Assembly: GCF_014905555.1 (NCBI RefSeq)
Contig: NZ_BNGS01000001.1
Location: 372,001-436,000, forward strand
Direction of reading: 5' to 3'
From: Streptomyces sp. Y2F8-2
Lineage (GTDB): Bacteria; Actinomycetota; Actinomycetes; Streptomycetales; Streptomycetaceae
Length of the DNA stretch: 64,000 bases
A program made the translations under genes and the position numbers. This document shows positions 1 to 11,700 of this stretch, one piece after another. The stretch's first letter is position 1. Each line of letters begins with the position of its first letter. A model generated the notes under the pieces. That model saw nothing but the letters and a program-made list of their open reading frames with translations. It made no database searches and was not told the DNA's origin.

Positions 1-340
1 TGCAATGCCTGCATCCGGACAACGCCGCTCTCCCGGAACCGTTCACGCCCCTCCCATTCAACAAAAACCGCTCAGCGCGACTGGATAATGCACGCCGAAT
101 GCGGTGAGGGGCTCTGGAGCGCCCCGGCGACGAAGGCCGGCGCTTCTCGGCGTTCCGCAGCCTCAGCCGCGCGCCGGCGGCATCCTGACGTCGTGCCGCG
201 GGAACGGCATCCGGCGCCTGCCCCGCCGCCTCCTGGATCGGACGGGGGCGGGCGCTGGAGGCGCGGGCCGGAGCAGCAGGAACGGTCGGACGGACCTTCC
301 CGGAGTCGAGGATCGGCGTACCGGTGTCGACACTGGTCAC
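1..340 (-). CDS. Possible partial minus-strand coding frame running off the left edge, product unknown
   Basis: Reading the minus strand from about position 460 to position 1 gives one frame without stop codons and with mostly G or C at third positions. GTG at 340 is a possible start, giving V-T-S-V-D-T-G-T-P followed by an Ala, Pro and Arg rich stretch. No domain is recognised. The composition is low-complexity, and plus-strand frames over the same bases are also open, so this may be chance in high-GC DNA. If real, it diverges from the glycosyltransferase operon at 653. Confidence 0.2.
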   Translation of the reverse strand, partial: MTSVDTGTPILDSGKVRPTVPAAPARASSARPRPIQEAAGQAPDAVPAARRQDAAGARLRLRNAEKRRPSSPGRSRAPHRIRRALSSRAERFLLNGRGVNGSGRAALSGCRHC

Positions 341-652
341 ACCGATGCCCGCCTGGTCCCGAGCCTCGCTCGCACGGCCCGGCGCCGCTTCCGCACGCGG
401 CTCTCGCCCGCGAGGGGCAGGCCCTTTTTCATGCTGCGGGAAGGCGGGGATTCACGGCGGCTCGGTGATCATGTACTGCCGACCGGCGCCTGCCCCGGCG
501 AATGATTATGGAACGATAGGGTTCCTGCCACATGAACGCAAGCACAACCTGCACAGCGGATCGCGTGTCTCGCGCCGAGACACATGCCCGGCCTTTCCCC
601 TGGTCGTGCCCAGGAACAGGCTAAGATCCCGAAAGCCATACGAGAGGTGGCC
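341..652. other. Intergenic leader upstream of the wall-polymer operon
   Basis: No convincing gene is visible here; the overlapping short frames on both strands lack family resemblance. The stretch around 430-560 is less GC-rich than its surroundings and probably carries the promoter of the downstream operon. A GAGAGGTGG ribosome binding site at 642-650 sits just before the GTG at 653. Confidence 0.4.
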
Positions 653-3556
653 GTGTCGATAGTTACCCCGCAGTCAGGCGTCGAATCGGAGGACGTGCCC
701 GACATCAGTGTCGTGGTGATCGTCTACAACGATGCCCAGCGCCTGCCTACCGCCGTGCGGTCGGTTCTCGACCAGACGCTGGGGAACGTGGAGGTCGTCA
801 TTGCCGACGACTGCTCCACCGACGACTCCTACGAGGTCGCGTGCTCGCTTGCCGCCACTCATCCCGGCCGTGTCCGGGCGATCCGGCTGGAGGAGAACAG
901 CGGCGGCTGCGGTGAGCCCCGCAACCAGGGCATCGCCGTCGCCCGCGGGCGCTACGTGATGTTCCTCGACAGCGACGACACCCTGGATCCCAACGCCTGC
1001 CGCAACATGCTGGAGGCCGCCGACCGCACCGACGCCGACCTGGTCTCCGGCCTGTGCGTCCGCGTCCACACCGACAGCCGGCACGACAAGCGCGTCCCCT
1101 GGTACCCGTGGCTGTACCGGGAGACCCGCACCCTTGAGTCGGTGGCGGAACTGCCGGATCTGATGGTCTTCGACACCCTTTCGACCAACAAGTGCTACCG
1201 GCGCTCCTTCCTCGTCGAGGGCGGCCTGACCTTCCCCCGCGGCATCCACTACGAGGACCTGCTGTTCTCCGCGCAGGCCTACCTGGCGGCGCGGCGCATC
1301 ACGCTGATCCCGCAGACCATCTACTACTGGAACGTCGTCGAGAAGACGCAGGCGAAGTCGATCAGCAACCGGCGTCACGAGATCAACAACTTCGCGGACC
1401 GGGTCGAGATCCACCGTCGGATCGACGCGATCCTGGACCGGCTCGGGCACGACGAGCTGAAGCTGCGCAAGGACATCAAGTTCCTCAAGCACGACCTGGT
1501 GCTGTACCTGCGCGACCTGCCCTTCCTCGACGACGGCTACCGCCACCTCTTCGCCGAGCTGGCGCGCGGCTACATCCAGGACTTCCCGCAGGCGGCCTAC
1601 GACGAGTTGGACCGGATCCACGCCATCTGTGCCTACCTGCTGCTGCGGGAGGACTGGCCCAACCTCATGCCGGCGATCGACACCCTGATCAACCGGAACA
1701 AGATCTCCACCCCGCTCGTCGTGCGCGACGGCCGGGTCTACTGGTGCGACGAGCACCTCGACGATCCGCAGAGCCGGGCCGTGATGGATGTCACCTCGCT
1801 GGGTCTGCACGCCAAGCCGCTGGACGCCATGGTCCTGCGCAATCTGCTGACCGGTTACGAAGTGCACGGCGGCGACGTGACACTGTCGGGCGGCATCGTC
1901 AACCCGCTGCACACCATCGCCCCCGAGGCACGGCTCACCGCCCAGCTGGAGTTCCGGGCCCGTCGCCGCAGCCTCCAGACCTTCCACTTCCCCGTGCAGG
2001 ACGTACGGCACGAGGGCGACGTCATCAGCTGGCGCGCGGACGTCCCGCTGGAGCGCCGGCTGCGGCCGCTGGGCATCGTGGACGAGGTCTGGGACGTCCG
2101 GCTGCACCTCACCGCGGACGGCAAGCGCACGACCAGCCGACTCACCGTCGGCACCGTCGACCTGGAGAACGCCGGCCTGGTACCGGTCCGTCCGCGACTG
2201 AGCCGCTTCACGGCCGACCGCATGCAGGCGCACGCCTCCGCCAAGGGCCACCTCGCCCTCAAGCTCACCCAGGAGAGCAAGGCCGCCCGCGACGGACGTG
2301 CCCTGGTCGACCGCCACATGCACGGCCGACCCGCCCGCGCCGCGAAGAGCGCCTACCGCTCCCTGCGGGCCGTGCACCGCGATCTCAACTCCGGCGAGCG
2401 CAAGATTCAGATCTACCGCCGGATGCTGCGCCTCCTGCCGGTCCGCAAGGGCACGGTCGTCTTCGAGAGCCACCTGGGCCGGCAGTACAGCGACAGCCCG
2501 CGCGCGATCTACGAGGAGCTGCGCCGGCGCGGCGCACCCATCACGCCCATCTGGTCGCACGCCGGTGAGAAGCCCAAGGGCTTCCCCGACGACGTCCAGC
2601 TGGTGCGCCGGTGGTCGTGGCCGTATCTCAGGGCGCTCGCCCAGGCGGAGTTCTGGATCGACAACCAGGGCTTCCCGCTGCGGCTGCCCAAGCGGCCGGA
2701 GACGACGTACATCCAGACCTGGCACGGCTCGGCACTGAAGCGGATGGGCTTCGACGAGCCCTCCCTGCGCGTGACGTCCGAGCAGGAACAGCGCCTCTAC
2801 CAGGAGGCGCTGAACCGCTTCGACCACTTCGTGGTGCGCAGCGAGCACGACGTGCGCACCCTGGCCCGTGCCTACCGCATTCCGGACGAGAAGCTGCTGC
2901 GCACCGGCTACCCGCGCAACGACGCCCTGGTGCGGGCGGCTCAGACCCCGGAGACACAGGATCCCGCCGTGCGAGAGCTGGCCCAGCGGCTCGGCATCGC
3001 GCCGGGCAAGCGGGTGGTCCTGTACGCGCCCACGTTCCGCGCCAACCGGGAAGGCCGCCTGCGGGAGTTCGAGTTCCCGTTCGACGTCGAGCGCTTCGCC
3101 GACCGCTTCGGCGAGGACTGCGTCCTGCTGGTGCGGGCCCACTACCTGAACCGGCTCGCGCTGCCGCCGTCGGTGGCCGGGCGGGTGATCGACGTCACCG
3201 ACGAGCCGGACGTCACTCCGCTGATGCTGCTCGCAGACGCACTGATCACGGACTACTCGTCGGTCATGTTCGACTACGCGCTGCTGCAGCGCCCGATCCT
3301 CTTCTACGCCTACGACTGGGACGAGTACGCGGGCGACGTCCGCGGCACCTACTTCAACCTGCTCGACGAGGCACCGGGTCCGGTGGCCCGGACCGAGGAG
3401 GAACTGTTCACGGCCGTGGCAGAGCTGGACGAGGCCGCGTCCCGGTACGGGGCGCAGCTGAAGGAATTCGTGGACAAGTACGGTGAGTACGACCGAGGCG
3501 ACGCGGCGGCACAGATCGTGGACCGCTTCTTCGGTGACGCGAGGGAGGCCCGATGA
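653..3556 (+). CDS. Bifunctional family-2 glycosyltransferase / CDP-glycerol glycerophosphotransferase
   Basis: A two-domain wall-polymer enzyme of 967 residues. Residues about 19-250 are a GT-A type family-2 glycosyltransferase: it opens ISVVVIVYND, has the IADDCSTDDS nucleotide-binding segment and an acidic LDSDD motif near residue 105. Residues about 600-955 are a TagB/TagF-type domain with the hallmark ITDYSSVMFDY near 865. A connecting region of about 300 residues separates them. GTG 653 is preferred over the upstream ATG 584 because GAGAGGTGG precedes it and the protein then begins just before the GT2 fold. It overlaps the next gene by four bases (ATGA), so they are co-translated. Expected role: cytoplasmic-face synthesis of a teichoic-acid-like polymer; substrates cannot be read from sequence. 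Confidence 0.9.
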   Translation: MSIVTPQSGVESEDVPDISVVVIVYNDAQRLPTAVRSVLDQTLGNVEVVIADDCSTDDSYEVACSLAATHPGRVRAIRLEENSGGCGEPRNQGIAVARGRYVMFLDSDDTLDPNACRNMLEAADRTDADLVSGLCVRVHTDSRHDKRVPWYPWLYRETRTLESVAELPDLMVFDTLSTNKCYRRSFLVEGGLTFPRGIHYEDLLFSAQAYLAARRITLIPQTIYYWNVVEKTQAKSISNRRHEINNFADRVEIHRRIDAILDRLGHDELKLRKDIKFLKHDLVLYLRDLPFLDDGYRHLFAELARGYIQDFPQAAYDELDRIHAICAYLLLREDWPNLMPAIDTLINRNKISTPLVVRDGRVYWCDEHLDDPQSRAVMDVTSLGLHAKPLDAMVLRNLLTGYEVHGGDVTLSGGIVNPLHTIAPEARLTAQLEFRARRRSLQTFHFPVQDVRHEGDVISWRADVPLERRLRPLGIVDEVWDVRLHLTADGKRTTSRLTVGTVDLENAGLVPVRPRLSRFTADRMQAHASAKGHLALKLTQESKAARDGRALVDRHMHGRPARAAKSAYRSLRAVHRDLNSGERKIQIYRRMLRLLPVRKGTVVFESHLGRQYSDSPRAIYEELRRRGAPITPIWSHAGEKPKGFPDDVQLVRRWSWPYLRALAQAEFWIDNQGFPLRLPKRPETTYIQTWHGSALKRMGFDEPSLRVTSEQEQRLYQEALNRFDHFVVRSEHDVRTLARAYRIPDEKLLRTGYPRNDALVRAAQTPETQDPAVRELAQRLGIAPGKRVVLYAPTFRANREGRLREFEFPFDVERFADRFGEDCVLLVRAHYLNRLALPPSVAGRVIDVTDEPDVTPLMLLADALITDYSSVMFDYALLQRPILFYAYDWDEYAGDVRGTYFNLLDEAPGPVARTEEELFTAVAELDEAASRYGAQLKEFVDKYGEYDRGDAAAQIVDRFFGDAREAR

Positions 3557-4686
3557 CCCGGCGTGACATCTTCTTCGTCGGCAACGAGGTCAACGAGCTC
3601 GGCGGCGTGGGCCGGTGGCAGATCCAGATGGCCCGCCTGCTGGCCGAGCGCGGCCACCGGGTGAAGGTCGTCGGCATTGCGCCGCCGCACGCGCCCATGG
3701 AGTTGAACGACCCGCCGTTCGAGACGGCGACCCTGTACGCCCGCCGACCGCCGAGCCGCCCCAAGCCGCGGCTCAAGCTCGGCCGGCTGGACCCGGCCGT
3801 CCGCCGCGCCGAGGGACACATGCAGGCGGCCGCCGACAAGCTCACCCGGATGTTCCGGGCCGCCGGGCCGGGCGCGGTGATCATCGTCACCCAGGTGTGG
3901 GCGATGGAGTGGGTGGCCCTCGCCGACACCGCCGGGCACACCGTCATCGGCATGAGCCACGAGGCCTTCGAGACGTCCAAGAAGTCCTCCCGGTTCGAGC
4001 GGGTCAAGACGTACTACAAGGACGTCGACCGGCTGCTGGTGCTCACCCAGGAAGACGCCGACCGCTGGGCCGTCGAGGGCATGAACAACGTGGGCTTCAT
4101 GCCGAACCCGCTGCCGCTGACCCCGACGCAGGAGACGTCCGAGCGCACCGAGAAGGTGGTCCTGAGCGTCGGCCGGCTCTCCCACGAGAAGGGCATCGAC
4201 ATGCTGCTCGACGCCTGGGCCGAGGCCTCGCGCCAACAGCCGGGGTGGGTGCTGCGCCTGCACGGCACCGGCGACCAGGAGGCCGCCCTGAAGCAGCGGT
4301 GCGCCGAGCTCGGCCTGGAGGACTCGGTGGACTTCGCCGGGCAGACCGACGACGTGCCCGCGGCGCTCAGGAAGGCCTCGGTGTTCGCGCTCTCCTCCCG
4401 CGGTGAGGGCTTCCCGCTGGCCCTGCTCGAGGCGATGGCCTTCGGCCTGCCGTGTGCCGCGTTCGACTGCGCGCCCGGCGTCCACGAGATCATCACCGAC
4501 GGCGAGGACGGACTGCTGGCCCGACCCGGCAACACCACCGAACTCGCCGAGCGGCTGGTGCGGTTGATGTCGGACGAGGAGCTGCGGGAGACGATGGGCG
4601 AGAAGGCCCGCCGATCCGTGCAGCGCTACTCCCCCGAGCACATCACCGACCGCTGGGAAGAGCTCTTCGCCTTCCTGGAGAGGTAG
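3553..4686 (+). CDS. Family-4 glycosyltransferase (GT-B fold)
   Basis: A 377-residue retaining glycosyltransferase of the GT4 class. The N-terminal Rossmann half contains the glycine-rich GGVGRWQIQMARLLAERGH acceptor loop (residues about 17-35). The C-terminal half has VLSVGRLSHEKGIDMLL near residue 203 and the E-x7-E nucleotide-sugar motif EGFPLALLE near 285. The length is normal. Its ATG overlaps the stop of the GT2/TagF fusion, so both probably act on the same cell-envelope polymer. A strong hairpin 50 bases downstream ends the operon. Donor and acceptor are unknown. Confidence 0.9.
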   Translation: MTRRDIFFVGNEVNELGGVGRWQIQMARLLAERGHRVKVVGIAPPHAPMELNDPPFETATLYARRPPSRPKPRLKLGRLDPAVRRAEGHMQAAADKLTRMFRAAGPGAVIIVTQVWAMEWVALADTAGHTVIGMSHEAFETSKKSSRFERVKTYYKDVDRLLVLTQEDADRWAVEGMNNVGFMPNPLPLTPTQETSERTEKVVLSVGRLSHEKGIDMLLDAWAEASRQQPGWVLRLHGTGDQEAALKQRCAELGLEDSVDFAGQTDDVPAALRKASVFALSSRGEGFPLALLEAMAFGLPCAAFDCAPGVHEIITDGEDGLLARPGNTTELAERLVRLMSDEELRETMGEKARRSVQRYSPEHITDRWEELFAFLER

Positions 4687-4738
4687 GCCCTGCCGGGCTG
4701 CCTCGGGCCGCGCCGCCACGCGGCAAGCCGCTGAAACA

Positions 4739-4775
4739 GGGAAAGGGCCTCCGACAGGGTCGGAGGCCCTTTCCC
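4739..4775 (+). terminator. Intrinsic terminator after the wall-polymer operon
   Basis: A perfect 17-bp inverted repeat (arms 4739-4755 and 4759-4775, starting GGGAAAGGGCCTCCGAC) with a three-base AGG loop lies 53 bases past the GT4 stop codon. The arms carry A/T runs at the base, as usual for Streptomyces terminators lacking a long U tract. Confidence 0.9.
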
Positions 4776-4795
4776 GAACAAGGCCGCAGACAGGC

Positions 4796-4822
4796 GGCAG
4801 ACGAGTCGGGCTGTACGCCGGG
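4796..4822 (-). repeat. 27-bp duplicate of the rnpB 3' end (putative distal attachment site)
   Basis: These 27 bases, beginning GGCAGACGAGTCGGGC, are identical to 13675-13701, the 3' terminus of the RNase P RNA gene. Identity stops abruptly after base 4822 (GGAC here, TTCT at the rnpB copy). A second isolated copy of a structural-RNA 3' end, in the same orientation 8.9 kb away, is the classic footprint of site-specific integration that rebuilds the RNA gene. No integrase lies next to it. Confidence 0.8.
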
Positions 4823-4984
4823 GACAGCTGCGCAGTTCGTGAAAGTAGCCTCTGAACCTTTTCGCGTGGCCAGAAACCATGCACAAACGAGTGCACATCG
4901 ACCAGGACGGGGCTCCGGAGCGCATAGCCCATGTCCAAGATCCGGGTCAAGGCCCGACCGGGGGGGCGAGCCTCCTCCGCCTTG
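4823..4984. other. Short non-coding stretch between the att-like repeat and the helicase fragment
   Basis: About 160 bases without a supported gene. It contains a less GC-rich segment around 4838-4885 (TTCGTGAAAGTAGCC and neighbours) and no hairpin or integrase remnant that I can recognise. Confidence 0.35.
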
Positions 4985-5760
4985 TCAGTCGCCGGCCACG
5001 ATTCTCACCGGCTCCTCCAACACGGCCCGCGCTCCTTGCACATCGGCGAACCGCGCGGCGAGGGTGGCCTCTGCAAGGCGTGCCGGCAGAGCCTCCGCGA
5101 ATTTGAGTCCTTTCACCGCCCGTTCGTCGACCTCCGGCAGGCAAAGCTGTTTCGGCACATCCTTCATTGCCTGCTTCCAGGTCTGAGGAGTGGTGTCCTC
5201 CCTCAGCCGGATCCAGCAGTCATTGACACGCTGGGCAGGTGCCGCCACTGAGCCCAGTGACGCTGCCAGCGTGGCGTTGGCACGATGTCCAGCCCAGGTC
5301 CACCACCGCAGATATCCACCAGAGCCTCGGGCGACGAGCGTTCCCCCTGGATGCACGTGCTCCAGGAAGTGATCCCTGGCCTCGACAAGGGCCGCCAATG
5401 CTCGCTTCGTGAGAACCACGTCGGGATCCGTTCCGAGGAGTACCTCGCGTACGGCTCGGGCGAGCTCGAAGGACGTGATGCGCTCGAATCCGAAGCCGCT
5501 CCACTTCGCCTTGCCGCCACCGTCGACGGGTTCCACAAAACAGCGCTTGCGCTTCCAGTCGATGTACGTGACCAGCCAGCTCCGGCCTGCGAGGAGCCTG
5601 CGCGGGCCCTCGATCCTCTCCGTGAGGAGGTCGGGGTCGGTCTTTCCGATCTCCGTACGTCCCTGCATCACGGTGAACTGAGGCGGGGCCGTGAACACGG
5701 CGGTCAGTCCCATGAAATGCCTGTGGACGAGCAGGGAGTACCCGCCGTAACGGCTCAGGC
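4985..5760 (-). pseudogene. C-terminal fragment of an Lhr-like DEAD/DEAH helicase (BrxHI-like)
   Basis: The minus-strand frame reads RYGGYSLLVHRHFMGL, then TAPPQFTVMQGRTEIG, RSWLVTYIDWKRKRCFVEP and a conserved C-terminal helical region ending VRIVAGD. I recognise this as the C-terminal accessory region of large Lhr-type helicases; the P-loop and RecA domains that should precede it (roughly 1,000 residues or more) are absent. Recognisable sequence begins right at the stop codon of the upstream helicase-nuclease gene (5755-5757), so the gene is 5'-truncated at that junction. ATG 5713 or a start in the overlap could give a short product. Lhr-like helicases of this kind occur as BrxHI in type 2 BREX loci; that link is inference. 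Confidence 0.6.
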
Positions 5761-8700
5761 ACCCTCCGCAGGCATCAGGCCGCCCTCCGACTCCACGACA
5801 GTCCCGTCGGCGATCAACTTGTCGATGTCGGCCGTCAGCGCGTCCCGGATGTCGGATCCGAGCCGCGCCCACCCGAAGAACCGGGCCGCCTCCCGCAGCA
5901 GGTCCTCCCGCTGCACTCCCGGCCCCTCCTCGATCACATTCCGGATCACCAGCTGCCGCTCCGGTGCCGGCACCTCACCGACCCGCCGACTGCACCGTTC
6001 CGTCGGCGTGCGCGCGTACTCCAGCTCCCGGCCGGGACGGTCGTAGGCAGTGCCCATGCGGACGACGATGCCCCGCCGCACCAATCGCTTCAGCGCCCGG
6101 CCGATCCGGTCACGTACGACCTGGCCGGCCCGTCCGACGCCCCATGCCAGGCGGACCCGGGTGAAGATCACCTCTTCCTCGACAGGGCCCTCCACGTCGA
6201 TGACGCACTGGGCCACGTCCGCCACCACGTCGATGGCGTCGGGATCCTGCAGCTCCAGCACCCCCAAGCCCCGTCGACGGCTCGCCCTGTTCCGCACCTC
6301 GACCAGCAGGTCGAGGTCAACGTCCTGGTACGGGCGGCTCCAGGCCGCCGGCCCGGCGTTCACGGCCACGAACTCCACACGGGGAGGCTGCGCGCCGACC
6401 AGGTCAGCCGTCCCCTCCTCGGAGTCCACAGCCGTCGGCTCCCCCACTGCATCCGCCGACCCGCCGCCTTTCCCACCACCGGCAACCGTCACCGTGTGCG
6501 GATCCTCGGCGCACGCCGCCTCCACCGCCGCCCGCAACCGTGCCATCGCGTCCCGCCGGTTCCGGTACCAGTCAGTGCCCCAGATACGGTGGAGCCGCCA
6601 GCCGAGGTCTCGCAGGACGGCCTCGCGGAGCCGGTCGCGGTCGCGGGCCGCGCGCGAGGAGTGGTACATGGCGCCGTCGCACTCGATGCCGAGGGCGTAC
6701 GTGCCGGGTGCGGCGGGGTGCCGTACGGCCATGTCGATACGAAAACCGGCGACGCCCACCTGCGGCTGGACCGAGTAGCCCCAGTCGCGCAGGACGTCGA
6801 GGACCTCCTCCTCGAAGGGGCTCTCCGGCGCCGCGTCCGGGTTGGCGGCCTCGGTCTGGAGGATCTGCGGGCCGTGCTGGGCGTACTGCAGGTACCGCTT
6901 GAGGTGCTGCACGCTCTTGTTGCCGCTGTCGGGCAGGTCACCGCCGTAGAAAGAGGCCACAACCTCCATGCGGCGGCGGGCGCGGGTCACCGCCACGTTC
7001 AAGCGCCGCCAGCCGCCCTCCTTGTTGATCGGGCCGAAGGACGAGCGCAACTTGCCCTGCTGGTCGGGGCCATAACCGATGGAGAGGATGATCACGTCTC
7101 GCTCGTCGCCCTGGACGGTCTCCAGGTTCTTGATGAAGAAGCCGTCGAGCCGGTCCTCCGTGAAGAAGCGGTCGAGGTCGGGGCGGGCCAGCCTGGCCTT
7201 CTGCACCGCCTCCTCGATCGCCTCCGCCTGCGCCTTCGACAGCGCGACCACGCCCAGGGTGAGGCCGGGGCGGGTTTCGAAGTGGTGGATGACGCGCTGG
7301 GTGACCTTGGCCGCCTCGCCAGGGTTGTCGCTGCGCCCACCGCGGTCGTAGACACCGTCCGCCTTGAAGAACTCCACGCCGATGTCCGGGCCGTGCTCCA
7401 GCGCGCCCGGGAACGTCACCATGGAATCCTCGTAGAACTCGTGGTTGCTGAAGGCGATCAGGTTCTCGTGCCGACTGCGGTAGTGCCAGCGCAACGGCAT
7501 GCCGCGCAGCACGCTGTTGCCCCTGCACAGGTCGAGGATGGACTCGTAACTGTCGACGGCCTCCTCGTCCCACTCGTCGTCATCGTCGCTGTCGCCGCCC
7601 GCGCTGAAGAACGAGGTGGGCGGCAGCTGCTTCGGGTCGCCCGCCACGATGAGTGCTTTGCCTCGGTAGACGGAGTTCACCGCGTCCTGCGGCAGAACCT
7701 GGGACGCCTCGTCAAAGATGACGACGTCGAACTGGAAGTCGGACGGCAGGAACTGGCTTACCGTCAGCGGGCTCATCATGAAGCACGGCTTGACCAGCCG
7801 TACCACGTCCCGAGTCTGCTTCAGCAGGTGCCGTACCGGCATGTGCCGCCGCTGCAGCTCGGCCTGGCGGCGGATCACCGCGGCCTGCCCCACCGTCGTA
7901 CGACGCGGGCGGCGAGCGTTGCACGCGGCGATGACCTCGGCGTGCGCCGCCGCCACCAGGGCCTTGTCGGCCGACTGGAACCGCTCCACGAGCTGGTCCC
8001 GTTCGACGGCCCGCATCGGCTTCAGCCGTGCGTCGACGGCGAGCTGGTGCTCGACCCATGCGGTGAGCACCGCACGCTCCACGGCGGCGGGGAAGTCCTC
8101 GGCGGAGACGTCACGGCCGGCGAGCTGGTCGGGCAGACCGTTCAGGTGATACCTGCGCAGCACCGTCAGCGCCTCGGCGCAGGTCGTCCATGCTTCGGGC
8201 CCGAACGGATCGCGGTCCAGGCGGGAGAGGACCGACCCGGCGGCAGCGAGCGACTCACCGAGTTCCTGCCGTAGCTCCTCTGCCCGCTCGGGCTCGAAGT
8301 ACCCGACGAGCGCGTCGCGCTGGCGGCGCCAGTCCTCGTCGCGGGCGGCAAGGGACGGGTCGGCGGATGCCGTCAGCATCGTCCGGGCCGCCGCCTCCGA
8401 CAACGGCCCGGAGATGCCGCCGTGAGCCGTGCGGCGGACCTTCTGCGCCCAGTCCAGCGCGTCGAGTACGGCGTCACGGTCGGTGTTCGTGCCGTGGTAG
8501 AGAGCGCCGAGGAGGTTCCGGTAGGCGGTGTCGTTCTCGGCGAAACGGGACTCCGCGGCGCGCGCGGACACGACTGCGGTCACCGCGTCCCGGGCACGGG
8601 CCAGGGTCAGGCCGGTGCTCTCGTCCATGACGCGGGAGACGGAGTGGATGAGGTCCGCCGCGTCCTCGAAGGGATCCACATGGGCACGCAGCCAACCCGC

Positions 8701-11700
8701 CGCTTGGTCCAGGGGGCGAGCGGCGAGCGCCGGGCCGACGGCGGAGAGGTGTGATTGCTGGATGTACTCCTGCCAGTGGTCCAGCTCGTCGCGGATCTGC
8801 TCGGTCTGCAGGAGAAGGTCGCGCGGTTCGGGACGGCCGTCGGCCAGCACGTCCGCGAGGCGGGTACGACGCTCGGCGTCGGCGAGCGTCGCCGGTGCCA
8901 GCCGTTCGACCAGGTGCGCGGCTTCCAGCGCACCGCACAGGGCCTCGGTGTCGGGATGTCCGTCCGCGCTGTACCGGCCCAGCAGATCGGGATGCTCCGT
9001 CGAGTACGGGCCCGGCTGCCGGCGGGTCATGTCCAGAGCTCGGCGCAGGAGGTCACTTAGGGGCTCGTAGCCCGCCACTCTGCTCGGAGCGGCCTCGTGC
9101 AGGTCCCCCGTCTCCGTGTCCAGCCCTCGGTACCACGGTCCCAGGAGCCGGCGGTCGGTCATGGCCTCGGCCGCGAACTCCGTCGTCTCGCGCTGGGCGG
9201 CGTGGGCGACCGTGACCGCCGATCGCGCGGAGGCGAGGGTGTGCTCGGAGCCGGGGCCGTCGTCGCGGCGGCCCACCGAAGCCACGGTGTCCAGCAGCGC
9301 GATGCCCTGGCGCAGCGGGGTGAGGTGAGCGCGGAGCCACTGGGCGGCGTCACCGAGCGGCTGCTTCGTCAGCTCGGCCGCGTACGGCACGAGGAAGGGG
9401 CGGGTCAAGTCCCTCTGCGATTGCGCGAGTTCGGCGCGTAGGGATGCGCTCTGGTCCACCAGGTCCTGCTGGGTCTCCCGGCCGTCGCACACGTGCGCGG
9501 CGAGAAGGCCCCGGCGATACGGGTCCGCCACGGTGTGCGGTGCCAGCCTGTGGACGGCCTCAGCATGCGTCAGCGCCTTCCGCAGGGCCGGGACGTCGGG
9601 CAGTTCTGTGCCCCTGTAGCGGCCGATCAGTTCGGCGTGGTCTGCAGCGAGAGACCGCAGTCGCTCGTGCGCGGCGTACCAGGCGTCGGCCAGGGCCAGC
9701 TTGTCGTACAACTCGCCGCGCCACGAGCCGCCGTGCGTGAGCCGGGCGATGACCCTGCGGTCTGCGCGAACACCGCTGGAGAGCAGTCCGGCGAGTCCAT
9801 GGCGTCCCTCGGTGAGTCGGCGCACGACGTCAGGGAGTTCCGGCGTGGAGACGACTGCCGGCAGGAAGGTGTCACGCGCCGCTTCCTCGGCAGCTGCCAA
9901 TGCATCGGCGGCCGAGGAGATGTCGGCGACGGCCGCCTGGACCAGTGGCAGCACGTGGGGGTCCAGCCAGGCTTCGAGAGCGCGCTCGGCCGCGGCGGCG
10001 GAATCGACGAGGGTGACCAGGTTCTCCGCCTCCGATGTCGACTTGGGCCGGTCACAGCCGAGGCGAGCAGCCATCGAGTCGGCTCGATGGGCGGCGGCTT
10101 CGAGCGTGTCGGCCAGAGTCGCGAAACAGGACTCCAGCTCCACGGCCTCTCGTCCGGTCAGTGCCGCGATGTCGACCCCGGGTGGCTCCAGCTCCCCGAG
10201 TGCCTGCTCGTTGGCCGGTCGCTCGGCGCTGATGTCCGCATGCAGGTCGGCCCACCGTGGTCCCGCCTGGGTCATGGCGAGGGCCTGAGCGGACAGCACC
10301 TGTTCCTTGCGGGCGAAGAACCCCGTGAGGGCGTCCGCGATGGCACGCACGGCCGCTTTTTCCGCCTGCGCCGCCCCGCCGGGGACCAGCCACGACGCGA
10401 GCGGCCGATGCGCGGTACCCGCCACCACGACCACCGCGCACAGGTTTCGCGCTTCTTCGATACCACCCGGCTCGGCAAGTCCCATGGTGTGGCTGATGCC
10501 CATGAGGGTCTGATGAGCGCGTTCCAGCCGACCGGCGGTGGCGTCGAACTCGTCGGCGAGCCCGCGAGCCCGCTCCTCGGTGAGTCCAGTGGGGTCGAGC
10601 CCGGCCGGTGACAGGGCCGAAAGCGCCTGCTCGGCCCCACCCGGTTCCGCCGTGAGCCGGGTGGACAGTTCCCGCCAGCGTTCACCGACCGCCGAACGGG
10701 CGGCAGAGCCTGCGCGATGGGCTTTGCGGAGCTCCGCGATGAAGGCATCGACCGGAGCGTCGACGACGTCTGCGAAAGCGTCCGTCGTCAGCCATGTCTC
10801 CGGTACTGGGCTGCGGGAGTCGAGCAGCCGAAGGAGTGCGGCCAGGCGGTCGATGCCGGCCTGGTCGGTGGCAGCCGCCCCCTCGGGTGCGAGGTCCCGG
10901 TACCGGTCGACGGCCGCCGCGAGCCCGTCCCGCGCGGCCTGCGCCTGCTGGAGCGCGGGCCGCGGATGCGGCATGCCCGAGCGCAGACGGCGCCACGGAA
11001 ACGAGGGATCGGCGACGGCTGCCCAGGAAGCGGAAATGGCCTTTGTCGCCTCAAGGATCAGTCGCAGATCCTCGGCGCTGAGGCTTTGAGGGCGGAACGC
11101 AGCGGTCTCGTCCGACGCCGTACCGTCGCCCGGGGTCAGAAACGCCACGGGCGCGTCCGACAACTGGCCCACCTGGCCGATCACATCGTGCAGCGTCCGT
11201 CCCAGCGGTCCACGTACCTCGTTCATCGCCTCGGCGTAAGCACTCAGCGCGAGGCGCAGCTCCCGGGCTTGCGCCACGGTCTGTTGCGACAACTGTGGGG
11301 CTCGCGGCTCCTCGGCGAGCGCGCGTCCCAGTTCTTTGGCGACGGCCTTACGGCTTGTGTTGTGGCTGTGCAGGGCGAGGGCGTACGAGTCGAGGCCGAC
11401 GGAGCGCAGCCGATCGAGGACGACGTCGAGGGCCGCCGCCTTCTCGCTCACGAAGAGCACACTGCGGCCCGCGTGCATCAGCGCGGCGATCATGTTCGTG
11501 ATCGTCTGGCTCTTTCCGGTGCCGGGCGGGCCGTCCAGGACGAACGAATGACCGGCCACGGCCGCGGCGACGGCCTGGCGCTGCGAGGCATCGGCGTCGA
11601 GCACCAGTGGGCTGTCCTCGGGCGGGCTCAGTTCGTCGATCCGGTCGAGGTCGATCTCCTCGAAGTCGAAGCGGTCGGACGCGAGACCTGATTCCGCGCC

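Noticed and set aside
674..3142. 822-residue open frame on the minus strand
   Set aside because: It is antisense to the GT2/TagF fusion, has Val/Gly/Gln-rich low-complexity translation and no domain; long antisense frames are expected in DNA with biased third positions.
5285..6046. Plus-strand frame at the helicase fragment
   Set aside because: Antisense shadow of the Lhr-like fragment and of the helicase-nuclease C-terminus.
6496..8274. 592-residue plus-strand frame inside the helicase-nuclease gene
   Set aside because: The opposite strand carries clear helicase motifs over the same bases; this frame has none.
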